Shown here: positions 48,428 through 58,631 of the stretch, in pieces | Layout of the letters: the number at the start of each line of letters is the position of its first letter | How positions within the stretch are numbered: the first letter of the stretch is position 1 | Assembly: GCA_035714365.1 (NCBI GenBank) | Contig: DASTMB010000048.1 | Span: 1 to 64,000 of the forward strand | From: Mycobacteriales bacterium | GTDB taxonomy: Bacteria > Actinomycetota > Actinomycetes > BP-191 | DNA: 64,000 nucleotides | Direction: 5' to 3' | Made by a program: the position numbers and the translations under genes | Notes under the pieces: model-generated | What the model saw: the letters and a program-made list of their open reading frames with translations, nothing else | The model's database searches: none | Told to the model about the DNA's origin: nothing

Positions 48428-49947
48428 GGTCGGCGCCAGGTGCGACCGTCGCGGGCGAGCAGCTCGGCGGCCGACTCCGGCCCCCAGGTGCCGGCCGGGT
48501 ACGGCTCCGGCTTGCCGGTCGACCACGCCTCCTCGATCGGGTCGACGACCTGCCAGGACAGCTCGACCTCCTCGTGCCGCGGGAACAGCGGCGGGTCGCC
48601 GAGCAGCACGTCGAGGATCAGCCGTTCGTACGCCTCGGGGCTGGACTCGGTGAACGACTCGCCGTACGCGAAGTCCATGTTGACGTCGCGGACCTCCATC
48701 TGGGTGCCGGGCACCTTCGACCCGAACCGCATCGTCACGCCCTCGTCGGGCTGCACCCGGATGACGAGCGCGTTCTGGCCCAGCTCCTCGGTGGCGGTCG
48801 AGGAGAACGGCAGGTGCGGCGCGCGCTGGAACACCACGGCGATCTCGGTGACCCGCCGGCCGAGCCGTTTGCCGGTCCGCAGGTAGAACGGCACGCCGGC
48901 CCAGCGGCGCGTGTCGACCTCGAGGCGGACGGCGGCGTACGTCTCGGTGCGCGACGACTTCGGGATGCCGTCCTCCTCGAGGTACCCGGGCACCTCGACG
49001 CCGCCCTGCCAGCCGCGCGCGTAGACGCCGCACGCGGTGCCCGTGCGCAGGTCGCGCGGCAGCCGGATCGCGGAGAGCACCTTGAGCTTCTCGGTCCGCA
49101 GCGAGTCGGCCGCGAACGACACCGGCTCCTCCATCGCGGTCAGCGCGAGGAGCTGGAGCAGATGGTTCTGGAGGACGTCGCGGGCCGCGCCGATGCCGTC
49201 GTAGTAGCCGGCCCGGCCGCCGATGCCGATGTCCTCGGCCATGGTGATCTGCACGTGGTCGACGTAGGAGCGGTTCCAGATCGGCTCGTACAGCGTGTTC
49301 GCGAACCGCAGCGCGAGGAGGTTCTGGACCGTCTCCTTGCCGAGGTAGTGGTCGATCCGGAACACCGAGCCGGACGGGAACACGTCGTCCACGACGCGTT
49401 GCAGCTCCCGCGCCGAGGCGAGGTCGTGGCCGAACGGCTTCTCCACGACGACGCGGCGCCACGCGTCGCCGTTGGCGGCGGAGAGGCCGGAGCGCTTGAG
49501 CTGCTCGACCACCACGGGGAACGCCCACGGCGGCACCGACAGGTAGAACGCGTGGTTGCCGCCGGTGCCGCGCACCCGGTCCAGGTCGCCGATGACGCGG
49601 GCCAGGTTGTCGAACGCCTCGTCGTCGTTGAAGTCGCCGGGCACGAACCGGCACCCCTCGGCGAGCTGCGCCCAGACGTCCTCGCGGAACGGCGTCCGCG
49701 CGTGCTCCTTCACCGCGTCGTGGACGACCTGCGCGAAGTCCTGGTCGGCCCAGTCGCGCCGGGCGAAGCCGGTGAGCGCGAAGCCGGGCGGGAGCAGGCC
49801 GCGGTTGGCCAGGTCGTAGACGGCCGGCATCAGCTTCTTGCGGGCGAGGTCGCCGGTGACGCCGAAGATGACCAGCCCGCACGGCCCCGCGATCCGCGGC
49901 AGCCGCCGGTCGCGGACGTCGCGGAGGGGGTTGGCGGCCACCGTCAC
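48424..49947 (-). CDS. zwf: Glucose-6-phosphate 1-dehydrogenase
   Basis: First step of the pentose phosphate pathway, making NADPH. 507 residues: nucleotide-binding GVTGDLARKKLMPAVYDL near residues 29-46, the catalytic RIDHYLGKE, and VVVEKPFGHDL before it. The length is standard. GTG start at 49947 overlaps the pgi stop by 4 bp. opcA follows with another 4-bp overlap. Confidence 0.97.
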   Translation of the reverse strand: MTVAANPLRDVRDRRLPRIAGPCGLVIFGVTGDLARKKLMPAVYDLANRGLLPPGFALTGFARRDWADQDFAQVVHDAVKEHARTPFREDVWAQLAEGCRFVPGDFNDDEAFDNLARVIGDLDRVRGTGGNHAFYLSVPPWAFPVVVEQLKRSGLSAANGDAWRRVVVEKPFGHDLASARELQRVVDDVFPSGSVFRIDHYLGKETVQNLLALRFANTLYEPIWNRSYVDHVQITMAEDIGIGGRAGYYDGIGAARDVLQNHLLQLLALTAMEEPVSFAADSLRTEKLKVLSAIRLPRDLRTGTACGVYARGWQGGVEVPGYLEEDGIPKSSRTETYAAVRLEVDTRRWAGVPFYLRTGKRLGRRVTEIAVVFQRAPHLPFSSTATEELGQNALVIRVQPDEGVTMRFGSKVPGTQMEVRDVNMDFAYGESFTESSPEAYERLILDVLLGDPPLFPRHEEVELSWQVVDPIEEAWSTGKPEPYPAGTWGPESAAELLARDGRTWRRP

Positions 49948-51611
49948 GCCGGGGGCTCCGGGACTGCCGCGCGCAACGCCGCCAGGCCGGCCGCGCGTTC
50001 GGTGAGGTGCAGCCGGGTGACCGGGCGGCCCTTGCCGGCGAGCACGCGCCCGTCGCCGAGCGCCTGCGCGAGCTGGAGCCGGCCGAGCGTGAAGTCGCGG
50101 CCCGGCACGTCGACGTCCTCCGCGACGGCGCCGGTGAGCTGGAGGAAGACCCCGCTGGCCGGGCCGCCCTTGTGGTACTGCCCGGTCGAGTGCAGGAACC
50201 GCGGCCCCCAGCCGAACGTGACAGGCCGCCCGGTGAGCGCCGCCAGCGCCGGCCGCAACGCCGCCGCGTCGGCGTCGGCGAACCGGTCGAGGTACGCGTG
50301 GACGGCGACGTACCCGGTCGGCGGCACGGCGGCGAGCAACCCGCGCACGACGCCCGCGAGGTCGGTGGCGCCGAACGTCTCGCCGTGCACCTCGACCGGC
50401 CCCTCGACGAACGCCGGCGTTCCCGCGTCGAGCGAGCCGGAGCCGGAGAGCAGCTCGCGGGTCGACGCCTTCGCCGACTCGACGTCCGGCTGGTCGAACG
50501 GGTCGATGCGCAACGTGCGCCCGGCCACGGCGGTCGCGTACTCCCAGACGAGGAACTGCGCGCCGAGCGGCCCCTCGACGGCGGTGGCGTTGGCGGCGGG
50601 CGTGCCGAGGCGGACGACGTGCACGTCGCCGGTCGCGGTGAACTTGGTGCCCGCCGCGCCGGCCGCCTCCACGACGACGGGCAGCAGGCCGCGGCCGAGC
50701 TTGCCGGTGGACTCTGCGATGAGCTGCTCCGCCCAGTCGCCGAAGCCGGCCAGGCCGGAGCCCGCGTCCACGATCACGACCTTGTCGCGGCCGGCGGCAC
50801 CGCAGCCGCCGAGCGCGGCGCCGAGGTCGAGACCGGGGTTCGCGTCCTCGCGGGCCAGATCCGCCAGCGCCGCCTCGGCGTCGTCCAGCAGCGCGGCCAC
50901 ATCGACGCCGGCCAGCGCCGACGGCACCAGGCCGAACGCCGACAGCGCGCTGTAGCGGCCGCCGACGTTCCGGTCGGCGAGGAACACCGCGCGGGCGCCG
51001 TTCGCCTCGGCCGCCTCGGCCAGCGCGGAGCCGGGGTCGGTGACGACGACGACCCGGTCCCAGCCGGTGGCCTGCACGGCGAGCCGCAGGTGCGAGTCGG
51101 TCTCGACGGTGCTGCCGCTCTTGCTGGACACGACGAAGACGGTGCGGTCGAGGTCCGTGAGGGCCGCGCGGACCTGGCCGGGGTCGGTGGTGTCCAGCGT
51201 GACGAGCGGCGCGCCGTACGTCGCGCAGATCACCTCGGGCGCGAGCGACGAGCCGCCCATGCCGCAGAGCACGACCCGGTCCAGACCGGCCGCGGCCAGC
51301 TCCTCGCGCAGCGCGGCGAGCCGGGGCAGCAGCTCGCGCGAGGTGCGCGGCAGGTCGACCCAGCCGAGCCGGATCGCCGCCTCCGCCTCGGCGTCCGGCC
51401 CCCAGAGCGTGTGGTCCTTGGCGAGCAGCCGGGCCGGCACGTGGTCCTGCACCAGCGCGCGGCGGGCGGCGTCGCGCGGCCCGAGCAGCGCGGAGCCGGT
51501 GGTCGTGACGGTGACCGGGCCGAGCACCCGGCCCGGCTCCGGCGAGGTGTAGAGGACGGGGGCGGGGTCGGCCTTCGGCGGGCGCTCGCGGTGCGTCGGC
51601 GTCTCGGTCAT
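49944..51611 (-). CDS. pgi: Glucose-6-phosphate isomerase
   Basis: Interconverts glucose-6-phosphate and fructose-6-phosphate, joining glycolysis and the pentose phosphate pathway. 555 residues: VVLCGMGGSSLAPEV (about residues 120-134) and SSKSGSTVETDSH are the two SIS-type phosphosugar loops, and LIAESTGKLGRGLLP carries the active-site Glu region. It is of the actinobacterial type found in this operon position. ATG 51611 is preferred over an extension to 51692, which would run into tal. The gap to tal is 52 bp. Confidence 0.94.
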   Translation of the reverse strand: MTETPTHRERPPKADPAPVLYTSPEPGRVLGPVTVTTTGSALLGPRDAARRALVQDHVPARLLAKDHTLWGPDAEAEAAIRLGWVDLPRTSRELLPRLAALREELAAAGLDRVVLCGMGGSSLAPEVICATYGAPLVTLDTTDPGQVRAALTDLDRTVFVVSSKSGSTVETDSHLRLAVQATGWDRVVVVTDPGSALAEAAEANGARAVFLADRNVGGRYSALSAFGLVPSALAGVDVAALLDDAEAALADLAREDANPGLDLGAALGGCGAAGRDKVVIVDAGSGLAGFGDWAEQLIAESTGKLGRGLLPVVVEAAGAAGTKFTATGDVHVVRLGTPAANATAVEGPLGAQFLVWEYATAVAGRTLRIDPFDQPDVESAKASTRELLSGSGSLDAGTPAFVEGPVEVHGETFGATDLAGVVRGLLAAVPPTGYVAVHAYLDRFADADAAALRPALAALTGRPVTFGWGPRFLHSTGQYHKGGPASGVFLQLTGAVAEDVDVPGRDFTLGRLQLAQALGDGRVLAGKGRPVTRLHLTERAAGLAALRAAVPEPPA

Positions 51612-51663
51612 GTCCGGGGCCCCCGCGGCGGCGCGAGCGGAGCGAGTGGCGTCGTGGGGTGGC

Positions 51664-52797
51664 TCACGAACGCTTCTTCTCCAGCTCCGCACTCACCTGG
51701 TCGACCAGCGACGCGACGGCCGCCTCGAACTTCTCCACGCCCTCGCGTTCCAGCGTCGCGATGACGTCGTCGTACTCGATGCCGAGCCCCGCGAGGTCGG
51801 CGAGCACCTGGCGCGCGGCGTCGTACCCCTGGGTGGCGGTGGCGCCGCGGATGCGGCCGTGGTCGGCGACGGCGTCCAGCGTCGGCTCCGGCATGGTGTT
51901 GACGGTGCCGGGGGCGACCAGCTCCACGACATACCGGGTGTCGTCGTACGCCGGGTCCTTGACGCCGGTGGACGCCCACAGCGGGCGCTGCGGCTTGGCG
52001 CCCTGCGCGGCGAGCGTCCGCCACCGCTCGGAGGAGAAGACCTTCTCGTACGCCTCGTACGCCAGCCGCGCGTTGGCGATCGCCGCCTCGCCGCGCAGCC
52101 GCTTCGCCGCGTCCACCCGCGCGGGGTCGCCGGACTCCTTGGCGATGACGTCGAGCCGGTGGTCGATCTCGGTGTCGACGCGGGAGACGAAGAACGACGC
52201 GACCGACTCGAGCCCCTCCAGCGAGCCGCCCGCGGCGAGCCGCGCCTCGAGCCCGGCGAGGAACGCCTCCATGACCTGCTCGTACGAGGAGAGCGAGAAG
52301 ATCAGCGTGACGTTGACGCTGATGCCCTCGGCGAGGCAGGTGGAGATCGCCGGGATGCTCTCGGCGATGGCCGGGATCTTGATGAACAGGTTCGGCCGGT
52401 CAACCAGCCACCACAGCGCGCGCGCCTCGGCGACGGTGCGTTCGCCGTCGTGCGCGAGCCGCGGGTCGACCTCGATGGAGACGCGGCCGTCGGCGCCGCC
52501 GGAGCGTTCGTAGACCGGCCGCAGCAGGTCGCACGCCTCACGGACGTCGGCGCACTGGATCATCCGCAACGCCTCCCAGACGTCGACCCCGCGCAGCGCG
52601 AGGTCGGCGACCTGCTCGTCGTACGCGTCGCCCTGCTCCAGCGCCTTCTGGAAGATCGACGGGTTGGTCGTCACGCCGACGACGTGCTTGTCCGCGACGA
52701 GGCGCGCGAGGTTGCCGGAGCGCAGGCGCTCGCGGGACAGGTCGTCGAGCCAGATGGCGACGCCGGCCGCGGTGAGGTCGGCGAGCACGTCGGACAT
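51664..52797 (-). CDS. tal: Transaldolase
   Basis: Transfers a dihydroxyacetone unit between sugar phosphates in the non-oxidative pentose phosphate branch. 377-residue actinobacterial-type transaldolase: [10 protein letters not shown] and [15 protein letters not shown] near the N-terminus, LFIKIPAI with the Schiff-base Lys (about residue 138), [16 protein letters not shown] and [14 protein letters not shown] 52797 follows tkt by 11 bp. Confidence 0.96.
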   Translation of the reverse strand: MSDVLADLTAAGVAIWLDDLSRERLRSGNLARLVADKHVVGVTTNPSIFQKALEQGDAYDEQVADLALRGVDVWEALRMIQCADVREACDLLRPVYERSGGADGRVSIEVDPRLAHDGERTVAEARALWWLVDRPNLFIKIPAIAESIPAISTCLAEGISVNVTLIFSLSSYEQVMEAFLAGLEARLAAGGSLEGLESVASFFVSRVDTEIDHRLDVIAKESGDPARVDAAKRLRGEAAIANARLAYEAYEKVFSSERWRTLAAQGAKPQRPLWASTGVKDPAYDDTRYVVELVAPGTVNTMPEPTLDAVADHGRIRGATATQGYDAARQVLADLAGLGIEYDDVIATLEREGVEKFEAAVASLVDQVSAELEKKRS

Positions 52798-52808
52798 GGT
52801 GGGGCCTC

Positions 52809-54836
52809 TCAGTTGCCGGTCGGTGCTCCCTGCGTGGTGCCGAGCAGGGAGAGGCTGCGCTGCGCGGCGGCGGCTACCCGCTCCGCGGTGATGCCGAACT
52901 GCTCGTAGAGGACCTCGTACGGCGCGGAGGCCCCGAAGTGGTCGAGGCCGACGGCCTCGCCGGCCTCGCCGACCCAGCGCTCCCAGCCCATCGTCACGGC
53001 CGCCTCGACGGAGACGCGGGCGCGGACGGCGGGGAGCAGCACGCTGTCGCGGTAGGCGCGGTCCTGCTCGGCGAACCACTCGACGCACGGCATCGACACG
53101 ACCCGCGTCGGCACGCCCGCCTCCTCCAGCCGCTCACGCGCGGCGAGCGCGACGTGCACCTCGCTGCCGGTGCCGATGAGGATGACGTGCGGCGCGGAGC
53201 CGTCCGGGTCGGCCACGACGTAGCCGCCGCGCGCGGCGCCGGCGGCGTCGCCGGGGAGCGTGGGGAGCTTCTGCCGGGTGAGGGCGAGCGCGGCCGGGCG
53301 GTCGGTGCGTTCGAGGATGGTCCGCCAGGCGACGGCGGTCTCGGTGGCGTCGGCCGGGCGGACGACGTCGAGGTCCGGGATCGCGCGGAGCGCGGCGAGG
53401 TGCTCGATCGGCTGGTGCGTCGGGCCGTCCTCACCGAGGCCGATGGAGTCGTGCGTCCACACGTACGTCACCGGCAGGCCCATGAGCGCCGCCAGCCGCA
53501 CCGCCGGGCGCATGTAGTCGCTGAACACGAGGAACGTCCCGCCGAACGGCCGCACGCCGCCGACGAGCGCCATGCCGTTCATGGCGGAGCCCATCGCGTG
53601 CTCGCGGATGCCGAAGTGCAGCACCCGGCCCGCGGGCGTCTCCGGCAGGTACGACTCGGCGCCCTCGATGGTGGTGTTGTTGCTGCCGGCCAGGTCGGCC
53701 GAGCCGCCCCAGAGCTCGGGCAGCACCTCGGCGACGGCGTTGATGACCTTGCCGGAGGCCTCGCGGGTGGCGAGCTTCGACCCCTCCTCGAACGTCGGCA
53801 GCTTCGCGGCCCAGCCCTCCGGCAGCCGGAGCGCCAGCACCCGCTCGCGCTCGGCCGCGCGGTCGGGGTGCGCGGCGGCCCAGGCGGCGAACCGCTCGTC
53901 CCACTCGGCGTGCAGTGCCTTGCCGCGCTCGACGGCCCGGCGGCAGTGGTCGAGCACGTCCCGCGGCACCGCGAAGTGCTGGTCGGGGTCGAGCCCGAGG
54001 ATCTCCTTGGTGCGGCGGACCTCGTCCTCGCCGAGGGGGGAGCCGTGCGCGGCGCCGGTGTCGGTCTTGTTCGGCGACGGGAAGCCGATGTGCGAGCGCA
54101 GCGCGATGAACGACGGGCGGTCCCGCTCGTCGCGGGCGCGTTCCAGCGCGGCCCGGATCGCGGCGCGGTCCTCGCTGTCGTCGACGCGCTGCGTGGCGAA
54201 GCCGTAGGCGGCGAACCGCGCCTCCACGTCCTCGCTGAACGCCACCTTGGTGTCGCCCTCGATGGAGATGTGGTTGTCGTCCCACACGACGACGAGGTTG
54301 CCGAGGCGCTGGTGCCCGGCGAGGCTGCCGGCCTCGGCGGTGACCCCCTCCTCGAGGTCGCCGTCGGAGCAGACGACGTAGACGGTCGGGTTGAAGACGC
54401 CCTCGCCCTCCGGGTCCCACACGGCCGCCGTGTGCCGCAGCGCCATGGCCATGCCGACGGCGTTGGCGAACCCCTGGCCGAGCGGGCCGGTCGTCGTCTC
54501 GACGCCGAGCGTGTGCCCGTGCTCCGGGTGGCCGGGCGTGCGGGATCCCCACTGGCGGAACGCCGTGAGGTCGTCCAGCGTGAGCCCGTAGCCGGTGAGG
54601 TAGAGCTGCGCGTAGAGCAGCATCGACGCGTGCCCCGCGGAGAGCACGAACCGGTCGCGCCCCGCCCACGCCGGGTCGGTCGGGTCGTGCCGCAGCACCT
54701 CCTGGAACAGCGTGTGCGCGAGCGGCGCGAGCGCCATCGGCGTGCCCGGGTGCCCGGAGTTGGCCTTCTGCACGGCGTCCATCGCGAGCGCCCGCGCGAT
54801 GTCCACGGCCCGGTCGTCGAGGTCCTTCTCGGTCAT
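52809..54836 (-). CDS. tkt: Transketolase
   Basis: Thiamine-diphosphate enzyme of the non-oxidative pentose phosphate branch. 675 residues: [18 protein letters not shown] and [20 protein letters not shown] at the N-terminus, ThDP/Mg motif [20 protein letters not shown] to DDNHISIEG, and in the pyrimidine domain [14 protein letters not shown] and [19 protein letters not shown] 54836 has GGAGGAG upstream. First gene of the six-gene operon, with a minus-strand TAGGGT (complement of 54876-54881) as probable -10. Confidence 0.97.
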   Translation of the reverse strand: MTEKDLDDRAVDIARALAMDAVQKANSGHPGTPMALAPLAHTLFQEVLRHDPTDPAWAGRDRFVLSAGHASMLLYAQLYLTGYGLTLDDLTAFRQWGSRTPGHPEHGHTLGVETTTGPLGQGFANAVGMAMALRHTAAVWDPEGEGVFNPTVYVVCSDGDLEEGVTAEAGSLAGHQRLGNLVVVWDDNHISIEGDTKVAFSEDVEARFAAYGFATQRVDDSEDRAAIRAALERARDERDRPSFIALRSHIGFPSPNKTDTGAAHGSPLGEDEVRRTKEILGLDPDQHFAVPRDVLDHCRRAVERGKALHAEWDERFAAWAAAHPDRAAERERVLALRLPEGWAAKLPTFEEGSKLATREASGKVINAVAEVLPELWGGSADLAGSNNTTIEGAESYLPETPAGRVLHFGIREHAMGSAMNGMALVGGVRPFGGTFLVFSDYMRPAVRLAALMGLPVTYVWTHDSIGLGEDGPTHQPIEHLAALRAIPDLDVVRPADATETAVAWRTILERTDRPAALALTRQKLPTLPGDAAGAARGGYVVADPDGSAPHVILIGTGSEVHVALAARERLEEAGVPTRVVSMPCVEWFAEQDRAYRDSVLLPAVRARVSVEAAVTMGWERWVGEAGEAVGLDHFGASAPYEVLYEQFGITAERVAAAAQRSLSLLGTTQGAPTGN

Positions 54837-54875
54837 GCCTGGCGCTCCTCCGGACGTCGCTGCGGGGCGTTCGCC

Positions 54876-54916
54876 ACCCTATCTCCGGCGACGTGGCGGC
54901 CTTCCGGCCGTAGCGT
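54876..54916. promoter_or_regulatory. Divergent promoters of tkt and a methyltransferase gene
   Basis: On the minus strand TAGGGT (complement of 54876-54881) would start the tkt operon with a leader of about 32 nt. On the plus strand TAGCGT (54911-54916) is 6 nt before ATG 54923, predicting a leaderless mRNA. The boxes are 29 bp apart. Confidence 0.5.
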
Positions 54917-54922
54917 GCCCGC

Positions 54923-55633
54923 ATGATCTGGCTGCCCGGTCTCGTGGAGCGCAACCACGACCTCCAGAACCCCACCTCCCGCGCGAAGCTCCGCCTCCTC
55001 GCCGAACGCCTCCGGCTCGGCCCGGGCGACCACCTGCTCGACGTCGGCGCGGGGCGGTGCGGCCCGGCCGTGCTGTTCGCGAGCGAGACCGGCTGCCGGG
55101 TGACGGCGGTCGAGCAGTTCGGCGGCTTCGTCGCGGCGGCGCGGGAGCGGGCGGCCGCCGCCGGCGTCGCCCACCTGGTCACGGTGGTCGAGGGCGACGG
55201 CGCGGCGTACCCGCTGCCCGGCGAGGTCTACGACGTGGCCGCCTGCCTCGGCGCGTCGTTCGTCTACGGCGGCTTCGCGGCGACGCTGGCTCGGCTGCGC
55301 TCCGGCGTGCGGCCGGGCGGGCACGTCGTCGTGGGGGAGCCGTACGCGCGGGTGCCCGGCCAGGAGCTCGGCGGCGAGGTGCTGCCCGACCTCGGCGGGC
55401 TGCTCGCCATCGTCGCCGCGCACGACCTGCGCCCGGTGTCGGTCATCACCGCCTCGGACGACGACTGGGACACCTACCACTCGCTGCACCTGCTCGCGCT
55501 GGAGGACTGGCTGGACGAGCACCCGGACGACCCGGACGCGGCCGAGGTGGTGGCGTTCCGGCCGGACGCGGTCGACCACTACCTCGCCGAACGCGCCCTC
55601 GGCTGGGCGGTGATCGCCGCTCGGGTGCCGTAG
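54923..55633 (+). CDS. SAM-dependent methyltransferase
   Basis: 236 residues. Motif I is [16 protein letters not shown] (about residues 39-54), followed by VTAVEQF at the end of strand 2 and [12 protein letters not shown] for the post-III region. [16 protein letters not shown] is the strand-4 block. A Cys follows the Gly-rich loop in place of the usual second Gly. The substrate is unknown. It lies between the pentose phosphate operon and ctaA, transcribed toward ctaA. Its TAG stop (55631-55633) is the first part of a TAGAGT -10 for ctaA. Confidence 0.85.
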   Translation: MIWLPGLVERNHDLQNPTSRAKLRLLAERLRLGPGDHLLDVGAGRCGPAVLFASETGCRVTAVEQFGGFVAAARERAAAAGVAHLVTVVEGDGAAYPLPGEVYDVAACLGASFVYGGFAATLARLRSGVRPGGHVVVGEPYARVPGQELGGEVLPDLGGLLAIVAAHDLRPVSVITASDDDWDTYHSLHLLALEDWLDEHPDDPDAAEVVAFRPDAVDHYLAERALGWAVIAARVP

Positions 55634-55679
55634 AGTGTGCGGCGCACACGTCCATGTCGGGCGCCCGTAGGCGGCGCCC
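55631..55679 (+). promoter_or_regulatory. ctaA promoter and leader with two inverted repeats
   Basis: TAGAGT (55631-55636) overlaps the preceding stop codon and is the likely -10. It runs into the palindrome GTGTGC (55635-55640), GGC, GCACAC (55644-55649), a plausible operator at the start point. Further on, GGGCGCC (55659-55665) and GGCGCCC (55673-55679) would form a 7-bp hairpin in the leader, about 24 bases before ATG 55703. Confidence 0.45.
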
Positions 55680-55702
55680 CTTCGTCGCGGCCCAAGGTGC
55701 GG

Positions 55703-56634
55703 ATGTCCCGGTTCGGCAGGCTCGCCGTCACGACGGTCGCGGCCACCCTCGTGCTCGTCGCGGCGGGCGGTTTCGTGCGCGCGATGGAGGCCGGGCTCGG
55801 CTGCCCCGACTGGCCCACCTGCCACGGCGCGCTGAACCCGCCCTCGACCCTCGGCTACGGCGCGCTCAAGCTCGCCTGGATCGAGCACAGCCACCGCCTC
55901 TGGGCGGCGTTGCTCATCGGTCTCATCGGCGTCCAGGCCGTCGCCGTCCGCCGCACCGCGCTGCCGCGCCGGGTGCGCGTCGCCTGCTACTGGCTGGTCC
56001 CGGCCGTGCTGTCGCAGGCGGTCATCGGGGCGTTCGTCGTCTGGCTCAAGCTCGACGCGCAGTCGGTGCTGCTGCACCTGGCCGGCGCCATGACCATCCT
56101 CGGCCTCGCCGTCTACGTCGCCCTGCACGCGCTCGGCCGCGGCCGGGAGGCGCGCGGCGATGCGGCCGCCGTGCGGGTGCTCGCGCCGGCGGCGCTGGTC
56201 GTCACGCTCGCGCAGATGATCCTCGGCTCGGCCGTCACCGGGTACGGCGCCGGGCTCGCGTACGGCACGTTCCCGTCGTTCAACGGCCGCGTGCTCCCGC
56301 CGGCGCTCGCCAACGAGCAGCAGGTGCTGCACGTCGCGCACCGGCTCACCGCGTACCTCGTCGCCGTGCTCGTCGTCTGGCTGGCCGTGCGGGCGCGCCG
56401 GGCAGAGCCGCTCGTGCGGCGGACGGCGTGGCTCGCGGTGGCGCTCGTCGGCGTACAGGTCGCGCTCGGCGCGCTGAACGTGTGGTTCCGGCTCAAGGCG
56501 TGGTCGGTCGCGCCGCACCTCGCGGTCGGGTCGTGGATCGTCACGGCGCTGTTCGTCGTCGCCTACCGCGCCCGCTGGTCGGCCCCCGCGGCCGCGCCGG
56601 AGCCGGTCGCCGTGCTGGACGAGGCGGTGCCGGC

Positions 56635-56638
<4 letters not shown>
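55703..56638 (+). CDS. ctaA: Heme A synthase
   Basis: Oxidises heme O to heme A for cytochrome oxidase. 311 residues with eight membrane segments in two four-helix halves. Heme-ligand His residues lie in [33 protein letters not shown] and [10 protein letters not shown] Cys pair in [10 protein letters not shown] on the first outer loop is the redox pair of CtaA. ATG 55703 is preferred over an upstream start, whose extension is Arg/Pro-rich and unlike the family. It overlaps ctaB by GTGA. Confidence 0.94.
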
Positions 56639-57552
<914 letters not shown>

Positions 57553-57566
57553 CCCGCTGTCGGCAC

Positions 57567-57628
57567 GGGGGCGCCCCGTACCGGCTAGGGCGCCTGCGGC
57601 GCTTCAGTCGCCGGTACGAAGCGCCCCC
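57567..57628. terminator. Compound bidirectional terminator between ctaB and ctaG
   Basis: GGGGGCGC (57567-57574) pairs with GCGCCCCC (57621-57628). After a 3-nt internal loop on each side, GTACCGGC (57578-57585) pairs with GCCGGTAC (57610-57617). A smaller GGCGCC/GGCGC hairpin can form inside. The stem sits between the convergent ctaB and ctaG genes. Confidence 0.72.
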
Positions 57629-57643
57629 GCGCGTCCTCCGCTG

Positions 57644-58456
57644 CTACCGCCCGGCGCGCAACGCGTCGAGGTGGGCGTCCAGCCGCACCGTGGCGCGGGC
57701 GTCCGCGCGGAACCACGCCGCCACCGCGCAGGCCAGCGCCGAGAGCATCAGCACGTCGCCCCCCGCCCACATGATCGCCCCGGCCAGGTGCTGGTCGGCG
57801 AGCGCCCCCGCCCGGGTCGCGTAGTGCGCGTAGAGCACCCGGTCGGCGCCGAGGATCGCCACGCCGAGGAACGACTGCATCGGCATCGCCAGGAACAGGT
57901 AGCCGCACCGCGCCGGCCACGGGAACGACCCCGGCACCGGGTCGCGCCGCACCACCGGCCACCAGAACAGCGCCGCCGCCCCCAGGTAGAGCAGGTGCTC
58001 GACGCCGTGCAGGACCGGGTTGCGCAGGCTGGCGTCGTAGAGCGGGCTGAAGTGGGTCACGTACATGACGCCCGCGAACAGCAGCCAGGTCACCGCCGGG
58101 TGCGACACGAAGCGCACGACCCGGCTGTGCAACGCCGCCAGCAGCCGCCGGCGCCCCGCGCCCGGGCCGAGCGCCTGCAACGCCAGCGTCACCGGGGCGG
58201 CGAACGCCAGCAGGGGAGCGGCGCCGTAGGTGAGCAGCAGGTGCTGCGCCATGTGCACGCTGAACCGTTCCTCGGAGACGGTCGCGAGCGGCGAGCAGAG
58301 CGCGACGACGAGCACCGCCAGCGCGGCGCAGAACCACCGGGTGCGGGCCGCCGCGACGCCCGCCGGCACCCGTTGGACGCCCCACAGCCAGGCCAGCGCG
58401 AGGCCGGTGAGGCCGAGCACGACGACCGGGTCGGCGTGCCAGCGCAGGAGCACCAC
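57644..58456 (-). CDS. ctaG: Cytochrome c oxidase assembly factor CtaG (caa3 type)
   Basis: 270 residues, about seven membrane segments, caa3_CtaG family, needed for copper insertion or assembly of caa3-type oxidases. Marks are LRWHADPVVVLGL at the N-terminus, FSVHMAQHLLLTYGAAPLL (about residues 65-83), VMYVTHFSPLYDASL, HGVEHLLYLGAALF-like GVEHLLYLGAAALFWW and DQHLAGAIMWAGGD, with the conserved His residues in the membrane. GTG 58456 lies 6 nt from TACCCT on the minus strand. Its presence beside ctaCDEF fits an A2/caa3-like oxidase. Confidence 0.9.
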   Translation of the reverse strand: MVLLRWHADPVVVLGLTGLALAWLWGVQRVPAGVAAARTRWFCAALAVLVVALCSPLATVSEERFSVHMAQHLLLTYGAAPLLAFAAPVTLALQALGPGAGRRRLLAALHSRVVRFVSHPAVTWLLFAGVMYVTHFSPLYDASLRNPVLHGVEHLLYLGAAALFWWPVVRRDPVPGSFPWPARCGYLFLAMPMQSFLGVAILGADRVLYAHYATRAGALADQHLAGAIMWAGGDVLMLSALACAVAAWFRADARATVRLDAHLDALRAGR

Positions 58457-58462
58457 GCGTCC

Positions 58463-58468
58463 AGGGTA
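58463..58468 (-). promoter_or_regulatory. -10 box TACCCT of ctaG, predicted leaderless
   Basis: On the minus strand TACCCT (complement of AGGGTA, 58463-58468) is 6 nt before GTG 58456. No ribosome-binding site is apparent in those 6 nt. Confidence 0.5.
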
Positions 58469-58498
58469 CGGGCCGGTCCGACACGCGGGCCGCCGAAG

Positions 58499-58527
58499 TT
58501 GTACGCGGGTCGTACGCTGGCTAGGTT
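58499..58527 (+). promoter_or_regulatory. Promoter of the ctaCDEF operon
   Basis: TTGTAC (58499-58504), 17 bp, TAGGTT (58522-58527). Transcription would begin near 58534, leaving a leader of about 98 nt in which GCCCGCGC (58581-58588) and GCGCGGGC (58595-58602) form an 8-bp hairpin. Confidence 0.55.
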
Positions 58528-58631
58528 TGGTGCCGTACGGCGTCCGTGCGCCCGTCGCCCCGGATGCCCTCGAAACCCTCGCCCGCGCCCTGCCGCGCGG
58601 GCGCGACGCGGAAGCGAGGCGACCACCTCCC

